A DNA stretch of 64,000 bases from Prochlorococcus marinus XMU1411 (GTDB taxonomy: Bacteria > Cyanobacteriota > Cyanobacteriia > PCC-6307 > Cyanobiaceae), in the NCBI RefSeq assembly GCF_017696075.1, contig NZ_JAAORI010000003.1, positions 372,001 to 436,000 on the forward strand, in the 5' to 3' direction. Positions 34,178-43,691 of this stretch are shown one piece after another (the stretch's first letter is position 1; each line of letters opens with the position of its first letter). The position numbers and the translations under genes were made by a program. Under the pieces are notes generated by a model. It made no database searches and was not told the origin of the DNA. It saw nothing but the letters and a program-made list of their open reading frames with translations.

Positions 34178-36634
34178 TTGACTATTAGCGGGAATGAAAA
34201 TAAATTAATTAAAGATTGGATAAGACCTCTTCAAAAGTCTCTTACTATTGAAACTGAAAACAAATTTATTAATACTTTAGGAAGAGAAAAATATTTTAAT
34301 GATTATTTGCATGAATCATTGAAAAAACTGGATAATCTAAATATCTCAGAAGAATATTTAACGATATTTTATGAATTTTCTCGAAAATATAATGAATATA
34401 ATAAATTAGATGAAAATCAAAGAAAAAGGTTAATTATAGATACAAGAAAAAATCTTTATAAACTGGGTAAAACTCTAGATATAGAAAATTCTAATAAAAT
34501 TTCTAATAATGTTTTTCTGAATAAAGCTGATTCAAGTTTGTCTTTTGATTCAGATATTTCATTAATAAAAAATGTAGGAAAAGTTTATAAAAATAAGCTT
34601 AATGAATTAGGGATATTTCATATAAAAGATCTAATTAATTATTTCCCACGAACATATCTAGACTATACGAATAGAGTTAAAATAATAAATTTAAAACCAG
34701 ATAATTTATACACGTGCATCGCAAACATTAAAAGATTTTATATACATAAGAGTAAAAAGAATAGTAATTTATCAATAATGAATTTTATAGTTTCTGATGA
34801 AACTTCTTCAATAAAGGTTACAAAATTTTTTTTAGGAAAAAGATTTAGATCTTACTCCTTCTTCACATCTCAAAAATCTTTGTATACTCCTGGAACTAAA
34901 TTAGCAATTTCTGGTAAGATTAAATTGACAGAGTATGGCAAGACTTTTGTAGATCCGCAGATTGAAATTCTTAAGGATAACAATGATAATTTTAATTTCT
35001 CAGGCAAAATATTACCCTTGTATTCATTAGGTGAAGCATTATCAAATATGAGTTTTATAAAACTTATGAAAAAGGTACTAATTTATGCAAAGCAATATCC
35101 AGAAATTTTAAATAAAAAGCAACTTGATTCATTATCTTTATTATCAAAAGGAGAGTCGTTGATTAATATTCATTTTCCACCAACTCAAAAGGCACTTATT
35201 GAGTCAAAAAGACGTTTGGTTTTTGATGAGTTGTTCCTACTTCAAATAAAGTTTCTACTTAGAAAAAGAAAGACGAGCAAAAATGTAACTTACCAACAAT
35301 TACCTCAAAAGAGATCTTTATTAAAAGAATTTTTAAATACTTTTCCTTTTGAATTAACAAAATCTCAAGAAAATGTTTTAAATGAAATTAAGAAAGATTT
35401 ATCTAATCCCGTACCAATGTCTAGATTGCTTCAGGGAGATGTGGGAAGCGGTAAAACTATAATTGCAATAGCTTCTCTTTTACTGGTCATTGAAAAAAAA
35501 CTGCAAGGTGCATTTATGGTCCCAACTGAGGTATTGGCAGAACAACATTATAAAAATTTATTAAAATATTTGAACCCACTTTTAGTTTCTGTTGAACTAC
35601 TTACAGGGAATACTCCTCAAAAAAAGAGAAAAGAAATTTTCTCTAATTTGAAAAATGGATTAGTTGATATCCTCGTAGGTACGCATGCATTATTTGAGGA
35701 TAAAGTCATCTTTAATGCATTAGGGATGGTCGTAATTGATGAACAACATAGATTTGGAGTTACTCAAAGAAATAGATTACTAAATAAAGGAGAAAATACT
35801 AACTTGTTATCAATGACAGCAACACCAATTCCAAGAACTCTTGCACTTTCCATTTATGGTGATTTAGATGTGAGTCAAATTACAGAACTCCCTCCTGGGA
35901 GAGTTCCTATAACTACAAAAATAATTTCAGAAGATGATTTAACTAACTTGTTCAAGATTGTTGAAGATGAGATCAATGAGGGAAAGCAAGCTTATGTGAT
36001 TTTGCCACTTATAGAGGATTCAGAAAAAATGAATTTAAGCTCAGCAAAGAAAACATTCAAACATTTATCAGAAGAGGTCTTTTTTAACAAAAAAGTTGGA
36101 TTATTACATGGCAAATTAAGTTCACAAGAAAAGAATGAAGTGATTAATTCTTTTTTAAGAAATGAAATTAATATATTGGTTTCAACCACTGTAATTGAGG
36201 TTGGTATTGATGTCCCTAACGCCACAATTATGATTATTTATAATTCGGACAGATTTGGATTGTCCCAGCTACATCAATTAAGAGGGAGAGTTGGTAGAGG
36301 ATCAACAAAATCTTTTTGTTATCTGGTAACCTCCGATAAAAATGGATTAGAAAATAAACGACTTTGTGTTTTGCAAAAATCAAATGATGGCTTTTATATT
36401 GCTGAAAAAGACTTGGAGCTTAGAGGACCGGGCCAGATTTTAGGATATAGACAATCCGGATTGCCTGATTTTGTACTTGACAATTTACCTAACAATAAAT
36501 TTCTTATTGATAAGGCTCGTGAAGAGGCTATTAAGATTGTTAGTGATGATCCTGATTTAAAAGAAAATATTGTTTTGAGGAATATACTTATTGATAATTC
36601 TGATAATAAATTCATTCATGATTTCTTGAATTGA
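34178..36634 (+). CDS. recG: ATP-dependent DNA helicase RecG
   Basis: RecG remodels stalled replication forks and Holliday junctions. The 818-residue protein is longer than the E. coli enzyme, with about 120 extra N-terminal residues. It has the wedge domain entrance (NVGKVYKNKLNELGIFHIKD, then YFPRTYLDYT), Walker A LLQGDVGSGKT, DEQH in VVIDEQHRFGVTQR, MTATPIPRTLAL, and the C-terminal LRGRVGRG and LRGPGQILGYRQSG. It starts with TTG at 34178; no in-frame ATG is nearby. Confidence 0.96.
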   Translation: MTISGNENKLIKDWIRPLQKSLTIETENKFINTLGREKYFNDYLHESLKKLDNLNISEEYLTIFYEFSRKYNEYNKLDENQRKRLIIDTRKNLYKLGKTLDIENSNKISNNVFLNKADSSLSFDSDISLIKNVGKVYKNKLNELGIFHIKDLINYFPRTYLDYTNRVKIINLKPDNLYTCIANIKRFYIHKSKKNSNLSIMNFIVSDETSSIKVTKFFLGKRFRSYSFFTSQKSLYTPGTKLAISGKIKLTEYGKTFVDPQIEILKDNNDNFNFSGKILPLYSLGEALSNMSFIKLMKKVLIYAKQYPEILNKKQLDSLSLLSKGESLINIHFPPTQKALIESKRRLVFDELFLLQIKFLLRKRKTSKNVTYQQLPQKRSLLKEFLNTFPFELTKSQENVLNEIKKDLSNPVPMSRLLQGDVGSGKTIIAIASLLLVIEKKLQGAFMVPTEVLAEQHYKNLLKYLNPLLVSVELLTGNTPQKKRKEIFSNLKNGLVDILVGTHALFEDKVIFNALGMVVIDEQHRFGVTQRNRLLNKGENTNLLSMTATPIPRTLALSIYGDLDVSQITELPPGRVPITTKIISEDDLTNLFKIVEDEINEGKQAYVILPLIEDSEKMNLSSAKKTFKHLSEEVFFNKKVGLLHGKLSSQEKNEVINSFLRNEINILVSTTVIEVGIDVPNATIMIIYNSDRFGLSQLHQLRGRVGRGSTKSFCYLVTSDKNGLENKRLCVLQKSNDGFYIAEKDLELRGPGQILGYRQSGLPDFVLDNLPNNKFLIDKAREEAIKIVSDDPDLKENIVLRNILIDNSDNKFIHDFLN

Positions 36635-36691
36635 AAACTATCATTGTAATTTTTGATATATATGCCACTATAAATCAATTACAAATTTCAA

Positions 36692-37375
36692 TTGAAAATT
36701 TGGAATAAAATACCAATTAAAGATAATGGAGATAAATTAATAGCTATACCTAGCTGCCTAAAGTTTTTAGATCCCCACCCTTACTCTCATTTAGGAGCAC
36801 CTTACAAAGATAAAACTTCTATTTGGAAATTAAGAGAAGAGGTCGTAAATAGATTAGTTAAAGTAAATGATTATTTGACATCAAAAAGTACTTTTAACCT
36901 TTTAATTTATGACAGTTGGCGACCTTTAGAAGTACAGGAATTTATGTTTAAAAGAGCATTTTTATTAGAGTGTGAAAAATCTGATATTGATATTTCTTTT
37001 GAAAATATAAAATCTTACCCATCCATTTTAAAAAAAGTTGAAAAATTTTGGGCATATCCTTCTTATGACAATAGGTGTCCTCCCCCTCATTCAACTGGTG
37101 GTGCATTGGATGTTTGTTTATCAGATAAAGATGGAAATCTTGTTGAAATGGGAAGCATGGTTGATCAAATGGATGAGACCTCAAATCCTTATTTTTATTC
37201 AAAAATAAAGAATGAAGAAGCAATTATTTGGAATAGTAGAAGAAATTTATTAAGGGAAATTATGACTAAATTCGGATTTGCTCAACATCCTAACGAATGG
37301 TGGCATTTTAGTTATGGAGATCAACTATGGGCTTGGAAAAATAAAAAAGCAAATGCCCTTTATGGAAAAATTTAA
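36692..37375 (+). CDS. ddpX: D-alanyl-D-alanine dipeptidase (VanX/DdpX family)
   Basis: This 227-residue zinc dipeptidase has the M15 metal motifs HSTGGALDV (SxHxxGxAxD type) and EWWHFSYGDQLW, plus the substrate Arg in YDSWRPLEVQ. It splits D-Ala-D-Ala, probably in cell-wall recycling, as no glycopeptide resistance genes are present. There is no signal peptide, so it is cytoplasmic. The start is TTG at 36692. It is convergent with sir, 3 bp away. Confidence 0.87.
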   Translation: MKIWNKIPIKDNGDKLIAIPSCLKFLDPHPYSHLGAPYKDKTSIWKLREEVVNRLVKVNDYLTSKSTFNLLIYDSWRPLEVQEFMFKRAFLLECEKSDIDISFENIKSYPSILKKVEKFWAYPSYDNRCPPPHSTGGALDVCLSDKDGNLVEMGSMVDQMDETSNPYFYSKIKNEEAIIWNSRRNLLREIMTKFGFAQHPNEWWHFSYGDQLWAWKNKKANALYGKI

Positions 37376-37378
37376 ATT

Positions 37379-39166
37379 CTATAGATTTTTATTTAGTAAA
37401 TTCAATATATAATTTTCATCTTGAGTATTTATAAAATCTCCGAAATCCAAATCTAAATTACTCTTCCAATTATCAAATAATGGTTGAAGTGTTTTTTCTA
37501 AATCGTTAAGTTCCACTCTTTGTAAGAACGGTTTAGCCAGCCTTTGTAGATTTTTACTTCCCCCCAACCATAATTGGTATTTGTTTTGCCCACTTCCAAC
37601 AAGAGCTAATTCGGCCATATATGGCCTGGTACATCCATTCGGACATCCTGTCATTCTGAATAAAATTGTCTTTTGTATTTCTAGATCTAATAGTAAATTT
37701 TCAATCCTTTTTAATACTTCAGGTAATATTCTTTCAGCTTCAGTCATCGCAAGACCACAAAGTGGTAAAGCAGGACAAGCTAAAGCATGTCTTTGTATTT
37801 CATTAATGTTTTCTAAATTTTCGTATCCAATTTTTGATAGAGATTTTTGAATTTCACCTTTGTTCTTATTGGCGATATTACAAAGTAAAATATCTTGATT
37901 AGGTGTGAGTCTTAAATCTAAATTATATTTTTTAACAATACTTGTGATGGTATTCTTCTTCTCTCCAGATAATCTCCCAGATAATAATGGTAAACCTACG
38001 AAATAGGATGTTTTATTTTGTTTATGCCAACCTAGATAATCAATAAGAACCTTATCCGGTTCTTTTCTGATTTTTTTAATTTCTTTTTTGAAATACTTAT
38101 CAATAAGTATCTTTTTAAACCATTTAATACCTTTTCTGTGAAGAAGATATTTCATTCTTGAATTTTTTCTTGATTTTCTATCACCATAATCTCTTTGAAT
38201 AGCCACAATGCTTTGTATTAATTCATAAACATCAGTTTCTTCAACATATCCAAGTGGATCTGCAATTCTGGCAAAGGTCTCTTCATTATTATGTGTGCGA
38301 CCCATACCACCTCCAACATAGAAATTGCACCCTTCTAAGTTTCCCTCTTTAGAAGTAAAGGCAACTATTCCTATGTCATTGGTAAGAAGATCAACAGAAT
38401 TGTCCCCAGGAACTGTCACAGCACATTTGAATTTTCTCGGTAAATAAGTTGAACCATAAAGAGGCTCATCTTTTATCCCACTAAAAACATTATCTTTGAA
38501 TTGAAGCTTCCTAATTGTCTCAATATCTTTGTCAGGCTTTATGGTGTACTCTAAATCTCCATCAGCCCAAAGCTCTAAAAAAGTGCCTTGTCCGGCCATT
38601 GGGGTAAGAAGATCTGCAACTTTTTTTGCCAATGCTCTTGCAATATTATAGTCTGGCGAATCAAATGGAGCCGCAGGGGCCATAACGTTTCTATTTATGT
38701 CTCCACATGCAGCTAATGTGGAGCCCATTGAATTTACTATTGTTTGAATTACTTCCTTTAGGTTCTCCTTTCTAATTCCATGCATTTGAAAGGCTTGTCT
38801 TGTAGTAGCCCTAAGTGTTCCATTGCCTAGTTTGTTAGATAATTCATCTAATGCTAAAAATAATTTCCCAGGGACTTCACCGCCCGGATTTCTTAACCTA
38901 AGCATCATTTGCCAATCTTTACTTTTGCCTGGCCTTCTATTTTCCCTGTTATCTTGTTGATAACTACCATGAAATTTTAATAACTGAACTGCATCATTGG
39001 TAAAATGATCGCTCTCATTGACTAATTCAGTAGCAAGTGGTTCTTTAAGAAATTGGCTACTTTTTTTAAAATTTTCAAATTTTGAAACTTCTAGTCCATT
39101 AGCCAAACAAACAGTATCTTCCTTGGTAGGATCTTTTTTCTTTTTTACTTTCTCAACCTTGATCAA
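37379..39166 (-). CDS. sir: Ferredoxin-sulfite reductase
   Basis: This enzyme reduces sulfite to sulfide using ferredoxin, in assimilatory sulfur metabolism. The 595 residues include LRNPGGEVPGKLF and ATTRQAFQMHGI near the N-terminus. The siroheme-[4Fe-4S] ligands lie in ACPALPLCGLA and MTGCPNGCTRPYMAE in the C-terminal third (Cys pairs spaced C-x5-C and C-x3-C). I favour sulfite over nitrite reductase from the length and local patterns. It is a stand-alone gene, convergent with ddpX and divergent from glyS. Confidence 0.92.
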   Translation of the reverse strand: MIKVEKVKKKKDPTKEDTVCLANGLEVSKFENFKKSSQFLKEPLATELVNESDHFTNDAVQLLKFHGSYQQDNRENRRPGKSKDWQMMLRLRNPGGEVPGKLFLALDELSNKLGNGTLRATTRQAFQMHGIRKENLKEVIQTIVNSMGSTLAACGDINRNVMAPAAPFDSPDYNIARALAKKVADLLTPMAGQGTFLELWADGDLEYTIKPDKDIETIRKLQFKDNVFSGIKDEPLYGSTYLPRKFKCAVTVPGDNSVDLLTNDIGIVAFTSKEGNLEGCNFYVGGGMGRTHNNEETFARIADPLGYVEETDVYELIQSIVAIQRDYGDRKSRKNSRMKYLLHRKGIKWFKKILIDKYFKKEIKKIRKEPDKVLIDYLGWHKQNKTSYFVGLPLLSGRLSGEKKNTITSIVKKYNLDLRLTPNQDILLCNIANKNKGEIQKSLSKIGYENLENINEIQRHALACPALPLCGLAMTEAERILPEVLKRIENLLLDLEIQKTILFRMTGCPNGCTRPYMAELALVGSGQNKYQLWLGGSKNLQRLAKPFLQRVELNDLEKTLQPLFDNWKSNLDLDFGDFINTQDENYILNLLNKNL

Positions 39167-39253
39167 AGGACCAAATAATATCTCTTTTTATACATTAGCG
39201 AAAAGCTTATTTAACTGGTAGTAAATTATAGTAAGTGAAGTCATATTTTTTTC

Positions 39254-41416
39254 TTGTCTAAATATTTACTTGAGATAGGAACAGAAGAGTTGCCCGCAAA
39301 ATTTTCTCATTCTGTTCTAAAGCAATTTAAATCTCTAATAGAATTTGAATTGGATAAAAAGTTAATCAAATTTGAACATATAGTTGTTACCTCCACACCA
39401 AGGCGGATAATTCTACTTGTCGAGGGTTTAGTTGATTATGCAGAAGATAAGATAATAGAAAGAAAAGGGCCTAAAGCAAATTCAGCTTATTTAAATGGAT
39501 GTCCTACTAAAGCTGCTCTAGGATTTGCTAATAGCTTAGATATAGATGTAGATCAGCTAGAAATAAAAAATACAAAAAAGGGTGATTTTGTATTTGGAAA
39601 GAAAATTGAGAAAGGATTACCAACAAAAATTTCTTTGTCTTCGATTATCCCAAAATTACTAAAGAGTCTTCAAGGCCCTAGATTTATGAAATGGGGGACT
39701 GGTAACATAAAATTTTCAAGACCGATTAGGTGGATTGCCTCTATTTATAATGATGAAATTCTTGATTTTGAATTTGATGAATGTGATCCAAAGATCAAAA
39801 TAAGTAATAAAACAAAAAGTCATAGGCTGATCAATGAAGTTTTAGAAGTTCAAAATCCTGATGATTTTTTTGAATTATTGAAACGAAATAGAGTAATAGC
39901 TATTCGAAAAGAAAGAAAAGAAAAAATTGAAAGTTTAATAAATCAGGCATCTAAATCTTTAAATTTGAAACCTGATCTTTCAGAAGGATTACTAAATGAA
40001 CTAACTGATTTAGTTGAATGGCCAGACTTAATTATTGGCAAATTTAGTGATGAATTTCTTGATCTTCCAGTTGAAGTTCTCTCAACAGTTATGAAAAGTC
40101 ATCAGAGATACGTTCCTCTTTTATTGAAAAACAAAAATTTCTCTAAGCTAGATTTAAACTCTGAAAAAAATATTAGTACAACTTTCTACGTTATTTCAAA
40201 TGGTCTTGAAGAATCAAATAATAATATTGCTAAAGGTAATGAGAAAGTATTGAGGGCAAGGTTTTCAGATGCAAAGTTTTTCGTAGAAAGTGACAAAAAA
40301 GTTGCTTCAATCGAAAGAAATGAAAAGCTTAAATCTGTTTCCTATTTGAAAGGAATTGGAAATATATTTCAGAGAGTAGAAAGGATAGAGGAAGTTACTA
40401 AAAAAATTCTTAAACTTTTAAATGATAAGTCTTTAGAAGAAAAAAAAATAATAGAAGCTGCTAAATACTGTAAAAACGACTTATGTAGCGAAATTGTTTT
40501 CGAATTCCCTGAGCTGCAGGGAATAATGGGTGGTAAATATCTTAAATATGAGGGATTTAGTGAGGATGTTTGCTTGGCTGTCGCTGAACATTATTTACCT
40601 TCTTTTTATAAAGATGCTTTGCCCTCCACAAAATATGGTGCAATAGTTTCCATAGCAGATAAGGTCGAAACTTTAATAAGTATATTTATTTCTGGTAAAC
40701 GTCCCAGTGGATCATCTGATCCTTATGCTCTTAGAAGAAATTTGAATGGAGTGATTAAAATAATTTGGGATTATGAACTTGATTTGCCTTTAGATAAATT
40801 ATTTAACGAACTTATTGAATTTTGGAAAATCGCATTTCCGAATTTAAAATTCTCAAGAGAAACAGTAGCTAATGATTTAAATGAATTTTTAGTTCAAAGA
40901 ATTGTTAGTCATTTAGAAGAAATATCACTAAGTAAAGAATTAATAAAGGCAGTTTGCTCTTCTGATGAATTATCTCAAAAAAGAGTATTGAATATCGTTG
41001 ATCTTAAAAATAGGATTAAATCTATTGTTAATTATAAAGAAAAGGAAAATTTTGTTGAAATCCAGAAGGTAATTACCAGGGTAAGCAAATTAGCTAATAA
41101 TGGTGATCTTTCAACAGAGGTTCTCTCAATAAGAGATTATGTAAACACAAAACTTTTTGAAAAAGATTGTGAATTGAAAGTTTTTGAATTTATTGGAGAA
41201 TTAGAAAAACTTTTTTCTGAAGGTTATTGTAATTATTTGGAACTTCTAAATTTGTTTGAGATTAATGTAAAAACTATCGAGGATTTATTTGATAATGAAA
41301 AGGGAGTCCTAATAATGTCAGAGGATTTAAAAATAAGAAATAATAGACTCAATTTATTGAGCTTAATTAGAAATTATTCTCTAAAAATAGCCGACTTTAC
41401 ACTTTTGAACTCTTGA
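39254..41416 (+). CDS. glyS: Glycyl-tRNA synthetase beta subunit
   Basis: This is the beta subunit of the bacterial alpha2beta2 glycyl-tRNA synthetase. The 720-residue protein begins KYLLEIGTEELPAKF, and contains GPRFMKWGTGNIKFSRPIRW, VMKSHQRYVPLL, RARFSDAKFFVESD and the HD-like QGIMGGKYLKYEGF region, all typical of GlyS. The start is TTG at 39254. The alpha subunit gene is not in the window. Its last 20 bp overlap the 3' end of chlP on the other strand. Confidence 0.96.
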   Translation: MSKYLLEIGTEELPAKFSHSVLKQFKSLIEFELDKKLIKFEHIVVTSTPRRIILLVEGLVDYAEDKIIERKGPKANSAYLNGCPTKAALGFANSLDIDVDQLEIKNTKKGDFVFGKKIEKGLPTKISLSSIIPKLLKSLQGPRFMKWGTGNIKFSRPIRWIASIYNDEILDFEFDECDPKIKISNKTKSHRLINEVLEVQNPDDFFELLKRNRVIAIRKERKEKIESLINQASKSLNLKPDLSEGLLNELTDLVEWPDLIIGKFSDEFLDLPVEVLSTVMKSHQRYVPLLLKNKNFSKLDLNSEKNISTTFYVISNGLEESNNNIAKGNEKVLRARFSDAKFFVESDKKVASIERNEKLKSVSYLKGIGNIFQRVERIEEVTKKILKLLNDKSLEEKKIIEAAKYCKNDLCSEIVFEFPELQGIMGGKYLKYEGFSEDVCLAVAEHYLPSFYKDALPSTKYGAIVSIADKVETLISIFISGKRPSGSSDPYALRRNLNGVIKIIWDYELDLPLDKLFNELIEFWKIAFPNLKFSRETVANDLNEFLVQRIVSHLEEISLSKELIKAVCSSDELSQKRVLNIVDLKNRIKSIVNYKEKENFVEIQKVITRVSKLANNGDLSTEVLSIRDYVNTKLFEKDCELKVFEFIGELEKLFSEGYCNYLELLNLFEINVKTIEDLFDNEKGVLIMSEDLKIRNNRLNLLSLIRNYSLKIADFTLLNS

Positions 41417-42737
41417 CTTTAATGCCACCCTTTATTGAATACTTTTCTAGCATTTTTTCTACTTCTTTATTTTCCCTGACAGCACTATCAACAGGTTTAT
41501 AGTTTTGAGGTGCTAAGGCTTTCCCTCTTAAGATCGAACCAAGAGTAAGCATTGTAATTTTAAGTTGCTGTAATGGTTTCATTGATACAACTCTTTTGTA
41601 TAAGTAACTATCAAATGTAAGTCTTTGTACATCCATGTCATCACACATCTCAACAAATGCTTCTCTTGCAGAGTCATTTCTATAGAAAATATTTTGAAGA
41701 ATTTCTAATACCTTATAAGTTGTGCCATATTTTTTATCCCATTTTTTTAGATAGTTTTTTAAATCATTTTCTGATGGGATTACTTGACCGTTTTTTGATG
41801 CCTCAACAATTTCTTCAGCACACATTCTCCCGCTCTTAGCAGCAAAATAAATTCCTTCGCCTGAACTCTTGGTAACATAACCTGCTGCATCACCAACCAA
41901 AGCCATTCTCCCAACTACCCTTCTTGGTCTTGGATGCTCAGGGATAGGATGTGCTTCTACCTTTATTACTTCACCATTAACAAGTCTTTTCTTTGCCCTA
42001 TTTCTTACTCCCTCTTGAAGGCCTTTAATTAATGACTGATTCTTTTGCATGGTTCCAGTACCCACTGCAACATGATCATATTTAGGAAATACCCACCCAT
42101 AAAAATCTGGGGAGACATCAGTGCCGACGTACATTTCAGCAAGGTCTTCATAGTAACTCATTTCTTCTTTAGGAAGTTTTATTCTCTCCTGAAATGCAAT
42201 AGCAACTTTGTAATCCCCTGCATCCATTGCTTTAGCTACTCTACTATTGGCTCCATCAGCTCCTATTAAAAGGTCAACTGTAAGCTCCTTAAGTTCTCCT
42301 TTTTTGTCTCCATTCGTAAAATCTGAATAACATAGTTTATATGGCCCTTGATTATTGTTTCCAGTATCAATAGAAGTAACTAATCCATTTATTAGTGTGG
42401 CGCCAAGATCTGATGCTCTATTACGCATAAAAGCATCCATAACTTCCCTTCTACACATCCCAATAAACTCATTATCGCTTTTCCCGTAAACTCTATCTAA
42501 ACTTATATCTACCTCTCTATTTGATGGAGATATCATTCTCATATGTCTTACTTTTCTGTCAATAATTGACTCAGGTAAATCAAATTCTTCCACCATACAA
42601 AGAGGAATAGCTCCTCCGCATGGTTTTGCATTATCTAATTTTCTCTCGAAGAGCCAAGTTTTTATGCCAGCTTTGGCAAGAATTTCTGCAGCACATGAAC
42701 CACTTGGACCTCCTCCAATAACCGCTACCCTCAACAT
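41397..42737 (-). CDS. chlP: Geranylgeranyl reductase ChlP
   Basis: ChlP reduces geranylgeranyl groups to phytyl for chlorophyll and tocopherol synthesis. The 446 residues open with the FAD-binding VAVIGGGPSGSCAAEILAKAG and then KPCGGAIPLCM. They contain the second FAD motif GDAAGYVTKSSGEGIYFAAKSG and LIGADGANSRVAKAM. The protein is full length. It converges on glyS with a 20 bp overlap and diverges from the vanY-like gene with 112 bp between. Confidence 0.96.
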   Translation of the reverse strand: MLRVAVIGGGPSGSCAAEILAKAGIKTWLFERKLDNAKPCGGAIPLCMVEEFDLPESIIDRKVRHMRMISPSNREVDISLDRVYGKSDNEFIGMCRREVMDAFMRNRASDLGATLINGLVTSIDTGNNNQGPYKLCYSDFTNGDKKGELKELTVDLLIGADGANSRVAKAMDAGDYKVAIAFQERIKLPKEEMSYYEDLAEMYVGTDVSPDFYGWVFPKYDHVAVGTGTMQKNQSLIKGLQEGVRNRAKKRLVNGEVIKVEAHPIPEHPRPRRVVGRMALVGDAAGYVTKSSGEGIYFAAKSGRMCAEEIVEASKNGQVIPSENDLKNYLKKWDKKYGTTYKVLEILQNIFYRNDSAREAFVEMCDDMDVQRLTFDSYLYKRVVSMKPLQQLKITMLTLGSILRGKALAPQNYKPVDSAVRENKEVEKMLEKYSIKGGIKVKSSKV

Positions 42738-42849
42738 ACGAAAAAAAATAATACTGTATATAAAAGCTACATCTTTTTTGCTTATAAAAGTGCATTTCTT
42801 AAAATAATAGTTAATATCGAAATATGTTTTCCAAATTCAAATCTAAATA

Positions 42850-43557
42850 TTGGAACAAAACAAAGATATAAATCAATTTGATATACCATTAGCTAAAAGA
42901 ATCCATTTAAATAATTACAACTCAATATTATTAAAAAAATTATTTATATATTTTCCATTTATTTTTCTTATCTTATCTATCTTTGGATTGCGATTAATTA
43001 GAAATAAAGAAATAGGATCTCTTCGCAATCTCAATTTACAGGCTCAGAGAAATCACGACCATAGAATTTTGGGCCATTTACCCTATGATGAAATTTCTAA
43101 GGAAAAACTAGTTTTAATTGAGCCCAATATTGAAGTTCATATTGATATGCGTGATTCTCTACTAAAGATGAGAGATGAAGCAAAAAGGGATGGGATATAC
43201 TTAGTTTTCTTGAGCGGTTATAGATCAATAAATTTGCAGAATGAAATCTTCTATTCTTTAAAATCTATTAGAAATCAAGATGCAGCAGAAAGAGCTAGGG
43301 TTTCAGCCCCCCCAGGGTATTCTGAACATAGTACTGGTTTTGCAATTGATATTGGTGATGCTACTCAAAGAGAAACAGACTTTGAGAACGAATTTGAAAA
43401 TACTGATGCTTTTAGATGGTTAATCAAGAATGCAGCTAAATTTCACTTTAAGTTATCGTTCACCAAAGATAATAAATATATAGATTATGAACCTTGGCAT
43501 TGGAGATATGAGGGATCAATTGAAGCTTTAAAAGTTTTTGAAACTTCAAACAGATGA
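42850..43557 (+). CDS. vanY: D-alanyl-D-alanine carboxypeptidase, VanY family
   Basis: This 235-residue M15 peptidase is anchored by an N-terminal helix (LLKKLFIYFPFIFLILSIFG, about 27-46), so the catalytic domain is periplasmic. Motifs are FLSGYRSINLQNEIF, PGYSEHSTGFAIDIGD (SxHxxGxAxD) and EPWHWRYEG. It trims the last D-Ala from peptidoglycan stem peptides. The start codon is TTG at 42850, with no better ATG in frame. It is the second D-Ala peptidase in the window, the other being the cytoplasmic VanX-type gene at 36692. Confidence 0.88.
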   Translation: MEQNKDINQFDIPLAKRIHLNNYNSILLKKLFIYFPFIFLILSIFGLRLIRNKEIGSLRNLNLQAQRNHDHRILGHLPYDEISKEKLVLIEPNIEVHIDMRDSLLKMRDEAKRDGIYLVFLSGYRSINLQNEIFYSLKSIRNQDAAERARVSAPPGYSEHSTGFAIDIGDATQRETDFENEFENTDAFRWLIKNAAKFHFKLSFTKDNKYIDYEPWHWRYEGSIEALKVFETSNR

Positions 43558-43691
43558 ACACAAATCTAACTTATTAATTAAATTATCCAATATGATTATG
43601 TTTTTCAAAGTCTTAAAGAGAAATTCTCATAATAAGCATTCTTTGAGTTAGCCTTAATAAAGTCAAACTATTATTTATATAAATTTTATAA

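Noticed and set aside
42752-42760. TACTGTATA resembling half of an E. coli LexA site
   Set aside because: Only a half-site is present, cyanobacterial LexA boxes differ, and the match is more simply part of a promoter -10 region.
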